Made by a program: the position numbers and the translations under genes. Below are positions 1 through 10,141 of a stretch of DNA of 64,000 nucleotides, piece by piece. Origin of the DNA: Dendrolimus kikuchii (taxonomy: Eukaryota; Arthropoda; Insecta; Lepidoptera; Lasiocampidae); NCBI GenBank assembly GCA_019925095.2, contig CM034406.1, positions 20,362,888-20,426,887 of the forward strand, read 5' to 3'. The notes beneath the pieces were generated by a model. It was not told the origin of the DNA. It ran no database searches and saw nothing but the letters and a program-made list of their open reading frames with translations. Positions within the stretch are counted from its first letter, which is position 1; each line of letters starts with the position of its first letter.

Positions 1-261
1 ACAATATGCACATTAGGTCAGAAAACTGCCGAAGTGGTGCTCGCGTCATAACCTTAAAGATATTATTATACAAATTATAAAATCAATAAAACATGTGTAA
101 TATCAACTGGACTGTTACTACTAACGCCATCTGTTCGAAAACTAAAGAACTAATATCGATGTAAACATGTAAACAGAATATTATATCGTTAAAAATATGC
201 CGTTTTTTTTTTGGTTCAGCACAAATAAATAATCAGTAATTAATTAATTATTACTAGGTAG

Positions 262-464
262 AAGCGACAAAACAACCCACAGCCAGGTTATGTCGCCATA
301 ACAACCTTGAGTTGTGTTCCGGCATTAGTGAGCAGGTTCCAGTCTCCCTTAAGAGAGCAGCAGCGCATTTGTAGCACTTTTGGTGTTGCAAATGTCTATA
401 GGCGATGGTAACCGCTTTCCATCAAGTGGGCCGTCTGCCTGTCTGCTGAACTCCTGCAATAAAA
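262..464 (+). repeat. Family A retroposon-like repeat, 5'-truncated copy
   Basis: This copy matches the 3' two-thirds of a roughly 300-bp family that recurs about 16 times in the window. It has lost an internal piece (the GGTAGGGCATTTGCCCGACT section) between the AACCCACAGCCAGG and TATGTCGCCATAAC motifs, and ends with the usual CTCCTGCAATAAAA tail. Positions 1-261 and 465-822 are AT-rich with nothing else I can name. Confidence 0.8.
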
Positions 465-1212
465 CAAAAGCTAGAAAACTTCACGAGCCCTCCTAATGCA
501 CCGCCGTTTGCTAGCGTTATGATTATTATTATTTGATTTAAATCCTTTAATGGTACGGTTTGATCTATGATAATGTTAAAGATTTCCGGTCTTATTCATA
601 ATGAGTTACAGTAAGTTTATAGACTTCTTTAAGATTCTTAAGGAAGCTTTAAAACTTGCTCTATCAATATGTAAAGTCATTAACAATGTTGTATTTCAAA
701 TATAAATGACGCGTTAGACCCATCGCCATTACTGCGTGAATCGGCTTATATTTTGGGTTTTTTAATTTTGAACCCAATTTGTGGTAAGGTAAGGGGGGAA
801 TAAAACCATTAATACCAATTAATACACCATTTATTTTATTTTTTTTTTATTGGACTTGACTTTATGTTGTTGGTCCGAAGACCTTACAACTTTACCGGGG
901 TCTTTGGGGCGAGTGCCTTCGCGAAGCGAAGGCGCTCGAGCCCGGGGGGCAACTTGCTCGAGGGAGCTCCCTAAGGAGTTTTACCTCGGCTGGACTGTTG
1001 CCATGAATGGGGAATGAATTTAATGATGCCCACCATAGGGCGACACAAAATACTAATTGAGAACGGGCGACGGGTAATATAAAGCCCGAAGGGAAGGATC
1101 ACGGCGGGCCGGGATCGGTGGTTTGCGGTGGCCTACGCTATCTTACTGCCGTTTCGCAACGTGTTATGGCTGGGAGAGAAGAAACGGCGAAAGAAACTTC
1201 CCAGCAACACGC

Positions 1213-4134
1213 CTAGTCTATCCTGTGGGGTGAGCTATGTCTCCTAGCGTCCCTCGCGGGGACGTGGAGAGATCTTGATTGGCGGCGTCTGAGACGCCGC
1301 CGTCTGTGTCTGTCTGTCGGTGCCTGCCAGCCTACTGTTCTAACCGTGGGCGGACTGATCCGGGCCAGCCGTTTCGTAATAACGTCGACTCTGTCCGTCA
1401 GGACGTTACGCGGTCGTCGCACAAGAGCCTTTCGACGAGGCTTATAATCGGACGCGGACACGACGAGCGGATTTCGATGGTGCGGCGCGAGATCGAAATA
1501 CTTACGCGAGAGCGACGTAATGTAGTTTTTGATGGAGGGAAGCTCCAGATCGCGGTGGAGGTCGACGTTACGCATATAGAGGGGAGCACCGACGGCTCTG
1601 CGCATGAATTTATTCTGCACGATTTGCAGTTTATCTAAAAGGGCAGGCTTGACATGGCCGAATACCACACTCGCGTATGTCATGATCGGGAGGATGCATG
1701 TTTTATACAGAGTAAGCTTGTGTCTGAGGGACATTTTGCTTCGTTTGTCTATCATGGGTGCTAAACGACCCATCACAAATCGCGCTCTATTTCGGACTAT
1801 AGTGATATGCTCGTTGAAGCGCAAGTTCCGATCTAGGGTGACACCAAGATATTTGGTGTACTTTGCCCAGGGGATTTGTTGGTCATAGAGCGAAATGGTT
1901 TTTAGGCGAAGGCTAGCGCGTTTGGGGGAGCGAAGCGTGCCCGGGGAAAAGAACATTGCTGCGCTTTTCTCCGGGTTTACCTCTATCCTCCATTTGCGAA
2001 ACCATTCGCCTAGTTCTGTGACAGCTGTCTGCAGCCGGATGCAAGCCATTTGTCGGTTTTGATCTGATGTATAGAGTGCGGTGTCATCCGCAAAGAGGGC
2101 CAACTCCACATCTGGAGTTTTTGGGATGTCGCTGGTGTACAGCGTGAAGAGTAGTGGCGACAGGGCCGAGCCCTGTGGTACACCGGCTGTGAGTGGGTGA
2201 GGGGACGAGCGCGTTCCCTCCACTCGAAAACGGAAGCTACGACCTAGGAGGAAGTCTCGCAAGATGAGCACGAGTCTGTCTGGCATACCGAACTGGTACA
2301 GCTTGTAAATCAAGCCGTTGTGCCAGACCTTGTCGAAGGCTTTTGCTACGTCTAGAAACAGTGCGGCTGTTCCTATAGGGCGGGGGCGATGGGCAAAGTG
2401 AGATAATATGTGCTCCGTGATGCGGTGCACCTGTTGGACGCATGAGTGTCTGGCACGGAAGCCAAATTGCTCATCGGGTATTAGATGTTTGCTGAAGGCA
2501 AAATCTCTAAGTCGAGAGAGGATGACCCTCTCGTAAAGCTTGCTGAGTGCGCTCAGTAGGCTGATTGGACGGTAGCTAGACGGTTTATTAGCCGGTTTTC
2601 CCGGCTTGTGAATACCGATGACATCTGCTTCCTTCCAGATCGCGGGAAAGGAGCAGTTTGTTATGGCGGCATTGAAGATGCTCACTAGAATTATAATTAG
2701 ATGGGCGGGTAGGAGTTTTAAAACGCGATTGTTGATGCCATCGGTCCCTGGGGCCTTTCGCGGTTTGAGAAACTTGATCAGATCTTGCACTTCTTCGACC
2801 GTGACCGTGTCGAGTGTGGTTTCCGCTGGTAAGGAGGATCTACGTTCGACCTCGGAGTCTACCTCCGTCAGGTGTGACTGGTCGACGTTTTGCGTAGTGG
2901 GGGAGCATTGAAGCTCTAGACTCTGAGCAAGGCACTCGGCCTTCTCCTCGTCATCGAACGCCTCGGTGTTGTCGGCTCTTTCTAGCGCGGGTATGACAGT
3001 AAGGGTGTCTGATTTGAGAGCTCTAGCCAGCTTCCAGTATGCCTGGTGAGTTGGCTCGATATCCCTCAACGTTCTGTCCCAACGTTGTTCCCTGACTTCC
3101 CGGATACGTAGTTTGACCTCGCGCTCTAGTTCGCGGAGTCGGACTCTGTTATCCTCGGTGGGATATCTGTCGTGAGCTCTGGAGGCGGCTCTCTTTTCCC
3201 TCAGCAGTACCCTCACCTCGTCCGGCAGGCATAAGTGGCGGTCATCCTCCACTGGCACCTGCCTGGACGAGTTCCGCACTGCGGATTGAAGGTGGCTGGT
3301 GAGGGCCTCGATTGCCGTCTCCGTGTCATGGCGGGACACGATGTGGTCCGGGATGCGGTCCAGGTCTTGTGAGCTGGTTGCCTTGAGGAGGGTCTCAAGT
3401 CTCAACCAATCCACAGAGGTCCTAGTTTCAGATGTCTGGTCTGTCTGTGGTCCTAATCTGAGGATAACCGGACGATGGTCCGAGTCGATATCGTCCATCG
3501 TTTCGATCGAATGGAACTGAAGGGTTACGCCCCTCAGTAATGCTAGGTCGAGAGTGTTTGGGGTCCCCCAGTCGCGGTTGGGGGGGTATCTTGTGGGGGT
3601 CATGGGAGTTAGTATATCAAACAAAAGATTGTCTGATATATTTATTAGGGCTCTGCCATTGGGGTTAGTGGTATTGCAATTCCACTGCTCGTGTTTGCAA
3701 TTCAGATCTCCGGCTATAATAACAGCCGGGCCTAAGTTGAATAGGGTTTCTAGGTCTTTCTTAATAAGGGTTTTTTGGCATGCGAGGTATGCTGAAACTA
3801 TGACTAGAGGTTGGTGGCCAGTCATTGCTAGTCTGCAGGCGGATACCTCCATACCGTCTAGTGGGGGGGTGACTACAGGCATGCAGTGTAGGGATCTTCT
3901 GAAATAGATCAGGGTGCCGCCACCACGGCCTACCCTGTCATGTCTAGTGATCCGATAGTTAGAGATCTTTGGATCTCTATTACTCGGTTTCAGGAAGGTC
4001 TCCTGTACTAGTAGTATATCTACTTGATTGGTAACCAGGAAGTCATGGACCAAGTCGCGCTGGTTTCGAAGGCCATTGGCGTTATAAGTCGCCAGAGTCA
4101 ATGAGCGTGGTTTATTTCTACCTACATGCGCCAT
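1213..4134 (-). CDS. Jockey ORF2: AP endonuclease and reverse transcriptase
   Basis: This 973-residue ORF starts at the ATG at 4134, 37 nt after ORF1 stops. Residues about 1-235 form an apurinic-type endonuclease, with the N-terminal LATYNANGLRNQ motif, QETF, GDLNCKHEQWN and the terminal SDHRPV motif. These supply the metal- and DNA-binding residues that nick the target. Residues about 480-760 form the reverse transcriptase: SYRPISLLS, an FLDVAKAFDKVW box with the first catalytic Asp, TAGVPQGSALSP, and the LALFADDTALY box (near residue 683) with the catalytic FADD. The C-terminus is Arg-rich, and there is no RNase H domain, as expected for most Jockey elements. No stop or frameshift is present. 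The product should nick DNA and copy its own RNA in the nucleus. Confidence 0.93.
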   Translation of the reverse strand: MAHVGRNKPRSLTLATYNANGLRNQRDLVHDFLVTNQVDILLVQETFLKPSNRDPKISNYRITRHDRVGRGGGTLIYFRRSLHCMPVVTPPLDGMEVSACRLAMTGHQPLVIVSAYLACQKTLIKKDLETLFNLGPAVIIAGDLNCKHEQWNCNTTNPNGRALINISDNLLFDILTPMTPTRYPPNRDWGTPNTLDLALLRGVTLQFHSIETMDDIDSDHRPVILRLGPQTDQTSETRTSVDWLRLETLLKATSSQDLDRIPDHIVSRHDTETAIEALTSHLQSAVRNSSRQVPVEDDRHLCLPDEVRVLLREKRAASRAHDRYPTEDNRVRLRELEREVKLRIREVREQRWDRTLRDIEPTHQAYWKLARALKSDTLTVIPALERADNTEAFDDEEKAECLAQSLELQCSPTTQNVDQSHLTEVDSEVERRSSLPAETTLDTVTVEEVQDLIKFLKPRKAPGTDGINNRVLKLLPAHLIIILVSIFNAAITNCSFPAIWKEADVIGIHKPGKPANKPSSYRPISLLSALSKLYERVILSRLRDFAFSKHLIPDEQFGFRARHSCVQQVHRITEHILSHFAHRPRPIGTAALFLDVAKAFDKVWHNGLIYKLYQFGMPDRLVLILRDFLLGRSFRFRVEGTRSSPHPLTAGVPQGSALSPLLFTLYTSDIPKTPDVELALFADDTALYTSDQNRQMACIRLQTAVTELGEWFRKWRIEVNPEKSAAMFFSPGTLRSPKRASLRLKTISLYDQQIPWAKYTKYLGVTLDRNLRFNEHITIVRNRARFVMGRLAPMIDKRSKMSLRHKLTLYKTCILPIMTYASVVFGHVKPALLDKLQIVQNKFMRRAVGAPLYMRNVDLHRDLELPSIKNYITSLSRKYFDLAPHHRNPLVVSASDYKPRRKALVRRPRNVLTDRVDVITKRLARISPPTVRTVGWQAPTDRHRRRRLRRRQSRSLHVPARDARRHSSPHRID

Positions 4135-4171
4135 TTGTTACCGGTAACAATAATTTGACTAGGTTGTTTAG

Positions 4172-6067
4172 TTACAACGATCTAAGTATTTGGAGGAGGT
4201 ACGCGTGATCCATTTCGATCACGAGTTGATCCCGGAGGGAGGGTTGTGTTGACTCTGAAACTTGCCTCAGTTTCCGAGCCAAGAGTTGGACCTCTTGCAG
4301 GTCGAAGGGCAAGTTCTTGGCGAATTTAGTCGCCAAAGCTAAGTCCTCCGCTATAGAGTGGTGGGCCGATGGCCCTGAAGGTCCCTTAGAAATGGGGGCG
4401 AGGGCGGGGGCGGGGGTGGCCGAGGGTAGGCCGGCCATAACTGGGGCACGCGTCCTTAGCGGAGGGAACGCTTCCGTCGTGGGAAGACCCGTCCAGTGGT
4501 TTACCACTGGGGGGGGGGCCGCCACGAATGCGGGTTTGTTCGGCACTTTTCTAGTGCCTTTTTGGGCATTGCCCTTTCCGACCTTACGTTTGGGTCGGGG
4601 GGCGGCAGGGCAGCCTCTGTAGTTAGCGGGGTGACCCGCTTGGCCGCAGAGGATGCAGCTCGGTGGCTCCGGGGAGTCCCGGGTGCGAGTGCACTCCGAG
4701 GTCCCGTGGTCGCCCAGGCACTTGACGCACCTGGGACGGGATTGACAATGTAGGGCAGAGTGCCCATAAAGTTGGCAGCGATGACACTGCCGCAGTGTAT
4801 GTTTTTCGTGTGGACGTTCCACACGAAGGCCAGAGAGGCCACAGACCTTCTCAAGATCGAAGATCTTTTTCCCCTCTGGGGAGAGGTCGAGGACAACCAA
4901 TACTAGGTTTAGAGGGGACTTTGTGGCGTCGCCTCTGTGCATACGGTGCACTTCGTGCACTGGTAGGGCTTGGGACTTAAGGTCCTCTAGAATATAGGAA
5001 CTTTCAATTTCCTGAGGAAGTCCGCGGATTACAGCCCGAAGGCGTTTTTCTTCTGGCAGGGCGTAAGTGTAGTAACCGATTTTACGGTCACATAATAAAG
5101 TAGTTAGGGCGCGGTGGTCACTTGAAGACGTGACCATAACTTTGATGCCGTGTTGAGTATCACGGGCTTCCTTTATGGAGATTGCCTTACCTGGCAGTTC
5201 TTTAGCGAGTTGAAGCCAATGGGCTTTCTCGCGGATGGTCAGGGGTGGCGGCGGGCGTTGTGAAGGTGGCCCAGGGCGGCTGGAAGGTGCCGCTGTCGGT
5301 GTTGTGCCCGCTGTTGGGGCGGGGTTGGGGGGGACCTCCCTCTGGGTCTTACGTTTTTTAGTACGATTAACGGTTATAAAACCGTCATCGTCTTCGCGGT
5401 CTAAGGGGATGTTCGCGGGAGGCGCGACATCCATAGGAGTAATTTCATCGGCCGGTGGAAGAGGGGCATCCCTGAGGTTTTGCGGACCTTCAGAGGATAA
5501 ATCGATTTCTCGACGAGAATCGATTACGCGATGGATGGGCGAACGTGAACGCGATGTCGTCGAACTCGCAGAGCTCGAACGCGGTTTTGTCGATGCGGAA
5601 CCGCGAGAAAACGAGGCGCGCGACTTTGGTGCCACACGATGGGCATCGTTGAGCGGGGGTGCGGGCGGCGGGCGCACTGGTAACGCAGCGGGTATGGATG
5701 CGGGGGGCGCGGGCGCTACGGCAGAGTGCAGGTGGACCGCGGTAAGCGCGGCGGCGGGGGTTGCGGGGCGTGCGCTAGTCGCGGCAGGTGCGATGGTCGC
5801 GGCAGATGCGGGTGCGGGGAGGGGGGCCTGCGCGGGGTCCCTTTGCACGTGTGACTCGCGGGACACAGGTTTCTCGGAATTAAGTTCCGAAATAACGGGC
5901 ACCATTGATTGGGACTCCGGAGTCCTCAAAAATTGGTCGAGAGCTTGAGGGAATTGCTGTCGTAAAAACGACAGCAAACCCTCTAGCAACGATGGGGAGG
6001 GCTCCACGCCGTCCATTGTCCCTGAGGGGGACGAACGATTTGGTGGAAAAACCACCTGATGACGCAC
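4172..6067 (-). CDS. Jockey ORF1: Gag-like nucleic-acid-binding protein
   Basis: This ORF encodes 631 residues, with its first ATG at 6067. The N-terminal third is low-complexity Pro/Ala/Ser-rich sequence with Arg-Ser stretches. The middle (about residues 300-410) resembles the pre-C2HC domain of insect LINE ORF1 proteins. Around residues 420-475 are three Cys/His knuckles: CHRCQLYGHSALHC (C-x2-C-x4-H-x4-C), CVKCLGDHGTSEC (C-x2-C-x3-H-x4-C) and CILCGQAGHPANYRGC. Proteins of this family coat element RNA and take it to the nucleus. The gene lies just upstream of ORF2 on the same RNA and has no visible defect. Its GC content is much higher than that of the surrounding DNA. Confidence 0.9.
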   Translation of the reverse strand: MRHQVVFPPNRSSPSGTMDGVEPSPSLLEGLLSFLRQQFPQALDQFLRTPESQSMVPVISELNSEKPVSRESHVQRDPAQAPLPAPASAATIAPAATSARPATPAAALTAVHLHSAVAPAPPASIPAALPVRPPPAPPLNDAHRVAPKSRASFSRGSASTKPRSSSASSTTSRSRSPIHRVIDSRREIDLSSEGPQNLRDAPLPPADEITPMDVAPPANIPLDREDDDGFITVNRTKKRKTQREVPPNPAPTAGTTPTAAPSSRPGPPSQRPPPPLTIREKAHWLQLAKELPGKAISIKEARDTQHGIKVMVTSSSDHRALTTLLCDRKIGYYTYALPEEKRLRAVIRGLPQEIESSYILEDLKSQALPVHEVHRMHRGDATKSPLNLVLVVLDLSPEGKKIFDLEKVCGLSGLRVERPHEKHTLRQCHRCQLYGHSALHCQSRPRCVKCLGDHGTSECTRTRDSPEPPSCILCGQAGHPANYRGCPAAPRPKRKVGKGNAQKGTRKVPNKPAFVAAPPPVVNHWTGLPTTEAFPPLRTRAPVMAGLPSATPAPALAPISKGPSGPSAHHSIAEDLALATKFAKNLPFDLQEVQLLARKLRQVSESTQPSLRDQLVIEMDHAYLLQILRSL

Positions 6068-6215
6068 TTTTCACTGCACTGTCACAGAAAAAATACAGAT
6101 CGACCGGGTGAACGAACGAACACAACGAACACGAATAACGGACTGCCGAGGCGGAACGGGAGACGTGCGCGCGCGACGAACGACAGCGGGCGAATGTACA
6201 CCATTTATTTCTCCT

Positions 6216-6631
6216 ATATCAATATCACTATTTTTTTTTTGTTTTGAGGCGAGGGAAAATGCTTAACCGATTTACGCATAAACTGGGTTGCTAGGGGAAC
6301 GACACGCGTCGGTCGGGGGCGATAACACTGCAGCAATAGTATGCTCTTGGCAGCGCTCCGTCCGCAATCGTCGTCGCAGAATAGTGTGGAAGACTCCGAG
6401 TGTTGCTACACGAGCGAGCAACCCCAATACCCACTAAAAACCCCCTCCTCTCTGTCGACCCTGCGCTTTTGTTTGTGTTGGAAAGGCTGAGATTTAGAAC
6501 ATAGTTACGCCCAGCCGATCCAGCGCAATAAAGTGCCTGGGGTGCCCTGGGAGAACACACCCCACTTCGTTGTGCGGGGGTACAAGGTCCTTTGCTCTCC
6601 TAGCAAGCTAAAGGCCCATATCAATATCACT
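6216..6631 (-). mobile_element. Family C retroposon fragment with 14-bp target-site duplication
   Basis: The insert occupies 6230-6617, with its A-tail (a T-run on the plus strand) at about 6230-6241. The 14-bp string ATATCAATATCACT is found at 6216-6229 and 6618-6631. The body shares motifs with copies at 11429, 16913 and 21180, including the CCCACTAAAA, GGAAAGGCTGAGA and TAGTTACGCCCAG blocks. Copies share the A-tailed end and differ in length at the other, which is the pattern of target-primed retrotransposition with 5' truncation. Confidence 0.85.
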
Positions 6632-6710
6632 TCATCAACGCCAAGCAACATAAAATCTGCTTATATTAAGCGTATATTATAATCTGCTTATATTAAGCCT
6701 ATTTTTATCC

Positions 6711-7009
6711 GTGCAGGAACGGAGAAAGAATACAATTTCCTGCGTTGGGGCGACCTGTCGTAAGAGGCGAGAAAACAACCCACAGCCAGGTGGTAGAGCA
6801 TTTGCCCGACTGGATGGCTACCACCCCTCTAGAGTATGCCGCCATAACAACCTTGAGTTGTGTTTCGGCATTAGTGACCAGGTTGCAGTCTCCCTTAAGA
6901 GAGCAGCGCATTTGTAGCACCTTTAGTGTTGCAAATGTCCATAGGCGATGGTAACCGCTTTCCATTACAGTAGGGCCGTCAGGCTGTCTACTGTGCTTCA
7001 GTAATAAAA
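6711..7009 (+). repeat. Family A repeat, near full-length copy
   Basis: It begins with the typical GTGCAGGAACGGAGAAAGAA start and ends with an AATAAAAA tail. It covers the whole consensus seen across the window with scattered substitutions. The short ORFs it contains on both strands recur in other copies and are not genes. Confidence 0.85.
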
Positions 7010-7358
7010 ATTAAAAGTAATTCGGTAAACAAACTACCTATATTTTTTTCAAAAAAAGTTGCCCTACCCTATATCTACAATTTTAACTCGGGTGGTTGTA
7101 AGTTATTAAGTTAGTTTCATAAATGGCAACTTTATATTGAGTTATATACTGGTAACATTGTGTTTGTATTTTACATGTATAATAATAAACACCTTAACTT
7201 TATGATTGTGTTTTATTTAAATCCAAATTTATGATAATAATATAGTTTAACAAGAGCCATTTTAACATAGGTACGCAGCACAATGACAAGACACATGCTT
7301 GCTAGTATTTTATCTGTCAAAGTGTTGCCATATATATTTTACCATCCTTACACATTCA
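7010..7358. other. AT-rich DNA with no recognised feature
   Basis: I see no exon, RNA gene or known repeat here. Confidence 0.5.
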
Positions 7359-7597
7359 GGGCGTTCCATTAGTAGTTCACAACGCTCAAAACGCTCAGTT
7401 AGCCGTACCACAAGGCGACCGCGATCGTTGTGTTCGTGGCGAAAACGTCACTAATGACTTCATCATTTTCGACCACACAACGCTCACAACGACCCACGTT
7501 CCACTTGGGTTTACGATTGTTACGCCAAGAACCAAGTGGAACGGGAAAACTCGCAGTCGTGAACGTGGTCGTTGTGAGTCCCTAATGGAACGTAGCC
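7359..7597. mobile_element. MITE-like element with GGCGTTCC/GGAACG ends (family D)
   Basis: The left end reads GGGCGTTCCATTAGTAGTTC and the right end GAGTCCCTAATGGAACGTAG, giving imperfect terminal inverted repeats. The interior has further CAACG/CGTTG inverted blocks. The same organisation occurs at 16810-17473 and, more diverged, around 46235-46580. The short ORFs inside are not conserved between copies, so this is read as a non-autonomous DNA transposon. Confidence 0.65.
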
Positions 7598-7751
7598 ATT
7601 GTAGCTCTATGGCTCTCTGTGTATTCGCCATGTTGTTAATAAGTTTGATTTTAATGATACATAATAAAAAGAACATAAGATGGACATGTCTGTATAATTT
7701 GAAGAGTCCAGAAGACCCCAGCTACCAATTTTGTACAGTGATGCTGAACGT

Positions 7752-8068
7752 GTTTTTTTTTTATTGCAAGAGTTCAGCAGACAGGCAGACGGCCCACTAG
7801 ATGGAAAGCGGTTACCATCGCCTATGGACATTTGCAACAACAAAGGTGCTACAAATGCGCTGCTACTCTCTTAAGGGAGACTGGAACCTGGTCACTAATG
7901 CCGGAACACAACACAAGGTTGTTATGGCGGCATACTCTAGACCAGGGGTGGTCGCCATCCAGTCGAGCAAATACTCTACCACCTGGCTGTGGGTTGTTTA
8001 GTCGCCTCTTACGACAGGCCGCCCCAACGCAGGAAATTGTATTCTTTCTCCGTTCCTGCACGAATAAA
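7752..8068 (-). repeat. Family A repeat abutting an acyltransferase exon
   Basis: This is a near full-length copy in reverse orientation, starting with a T-rich stretch plus TTGCAAGAGTTCAGCAGACA and ending with CGTTCCTGCACGAATAAAA. It ends about 10 bp before the exon that begins at 8079, so its pyrimidine-rich TATTCTTTCTCCGTTCC segment lies where the 3' splice signal of that exon is needed. Confidence 0.85.
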
Positions 8069-8078
8069 ACGGTTGCAG

Positions 8079-10107
8079 GTGTTCCGGTGGGTGTCGGTGG
8101 GCGGCGTGCCGCTGGCGGCGTGGTGGATGGCGGCGTCGCCGCTGCTGCCGGGCCGCGGGCCCCCCTCCCGCGCCGCGGCCGCCGCGCTCGCCGCCTTCGA
8201 GAGGCCCGTCTTTGCGCTGTTCGGCTCGCTCGCACTCCTCGGCGCCTTGCACGGCGTGCAATGTAACCTTTTGCTTATTATCAATCATCAAAGAATACTG
8301 TCACTTTAGCTATGCGAAAGATTAACAGCTAAACTCATTCTTCTATTGCGTTATGAAATAAAAATAAATAAATAATAATGGGAGCTGCATACGACCAGAC
8401 GTCGCAGCGTACAACGGACAGCTAGCTAGCGCTGTTTTTTTATTGGACTTGACTTTATGTTGTTGGTCGGAAGACCTTACAACTTTACCGGCGCTACTGG
8501 GGCAAGTGCCTTCGCCTCGCGATGATGATGATTAGCGTGATGATATATAGCCTATAGCCTTCCTCGATAAATGGGCTATCTAACACTGAAAGAATTTTTC
8601 AAATCAGGCCAGTAGCTCCTGAGATTAGCGCGTTCAATCAAACAATATTAGTATAGTTGGCTACAACACTAATACTTACATTTTAAATATCGCGATATCT
8701 TTTGAATGAAACGTCCGAATTGAATAATTCAAAAAGTTCTAGAAAGGTATTGAATTCGTCTCGAATATGGTGTAATTTATTTTGTTAAGGATTAATACCA
8801 AAGTACAAAATAAAGAGTTTTTGAAGCGCACGCCGTATAAGGATTTTTTCGAGTCATTTTTTTACACCTTGGGTTACATTATTGGACTTTTAGTAAGGGT
8901 CCCTATTTTTTTTGAAAATATAATATAGCCTATAGCCTTCCTCGATAAATGTACTATTCAATACTGAAAGAATTTTTCAAATCGGACCAACGGTTCCTGA
9001 TATTAGCGCGTTTAAACAAACAAACAAATAAACTCTTCAGTTTTATAATATTAGTATAGATAATGTGCATGAGTGAGCCACCTGCTTAAGAATTAATTGA
9101 CTGAGATAATTATGATACGATCGTTTCCAACGCAGCGCCCGTACGTCGCTTTTTGTCATGGAGCGGGTGGTCGTGCTTCGCGCGGCTGTCGTTCGGCGCG
9201 CTGCTGCTGCACATGCCCATCAACAAGTCGCTGGTGGCCGCGCGCCTGGCGCCCGCGCAGCTCGACAGGCAGACCGCGGTGAGACCCACAGACCACTATG
9301 GATATAAGCCAACGCCACTTAGCCTCCTAACGCCCACGGTCCTTAAAAAAGTACTTCAATGAAATAGTGAATAAAGCCCAGCACCCCCCAACTTTAACCA
9401 TTGCTACTAATTTCAAGTTACCGCCTGTTTATAAAGTGATATCTCCAAACGTATATTCGAGGTTTTTGCTTGTGTATGATCAAGCAACAGTGCCAACAAA
9501 AACAAAAGAAATTTGTCTTTCTTGACTTCACATCGAACAAGATCGTCGAGTATGAAAAAAATCTTAATGTATGCATGAAATCTTTACGATTTGTTTTGAT
9601 ATGCTTGTCAAAAACAGATGCTTATATTCTATATTTGCTGTTTACATAAAAACTTTATATCTTTGATTTAGTGAAATTTATCATGATTCAAAATTTAAGA
9701 CCTTTTAATAGACCTTTGGGTTAATAAGAACTGTCATGACTGTTTTAAATAAATAATCATAAAGTAAATGTTTCTATTAGTTTTAAAGGACTTTTTTGTT
9801 TATTAAGGTTATAAAATTGGTTTTTAAGTTTAATTTTGTTTTTGATATTTTTGAAGGTTTAATTTTGTTTTTGCGATTCAAATGAGAATAGGATCGACTT
9901 TGCGCCATATTGTGACGTCATAGTTGTCAATTATGACTTTAAATATAAGACAATTCACTACTGATTTAACCTTTTTATTTAAATTTGATGTAAGACTATT
10001 ATTATTGATATGCAAATAAGTTTTTGCAAACCTACTTTTCAAGTGACATTTGACAGATAGAGGTTATTGACATTAAAACGCTCTCTTTAACCTGACACAA
10101 GAATTTT

Positions 10108-10141
<34 letters not shown>

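Larger units (their letters stand above)
823..6210 (-). mobile_element. Full-length Jockey-type non-LTR retrotransposon with target-site duplication
   Basis: The element runs 5' to 3' on the minus strand from about 6196 to 837. It carries a 5' UTR (6068-6196), ORF1 (4172-6067), a 37-nt gap, ORF2 (1213-4134), and a 3' UTR ending in a short A-tail (a T-run at 840-850 on the plus strand). The 14-bp string TACACCATTTATTT occurs at 823-836 and again at 6197-6210, directly abutting both ends, which is a clean target-site duplication. Both ORFs are open over their whole length. Non-LTR elements integrate by target-primed reverse transcription and are usually 5'-truncated, so a complete copy with intact ORFs and an identical duplication suggests a recent insertion. 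I place it in the Jockey clade from the RT motifs and the pre-C2HC/zinc-knuckle ORF1, not from a tree. Confidence 0.9.

Noticed and set aside
5235..5948. 237-codon plus-strand open frame
   Set aside because: It lies antisense to Jockey ORF1 in very GC-rich sequence. Long shadow frames are expected there, and the zinc-knuckle frame is the real one.
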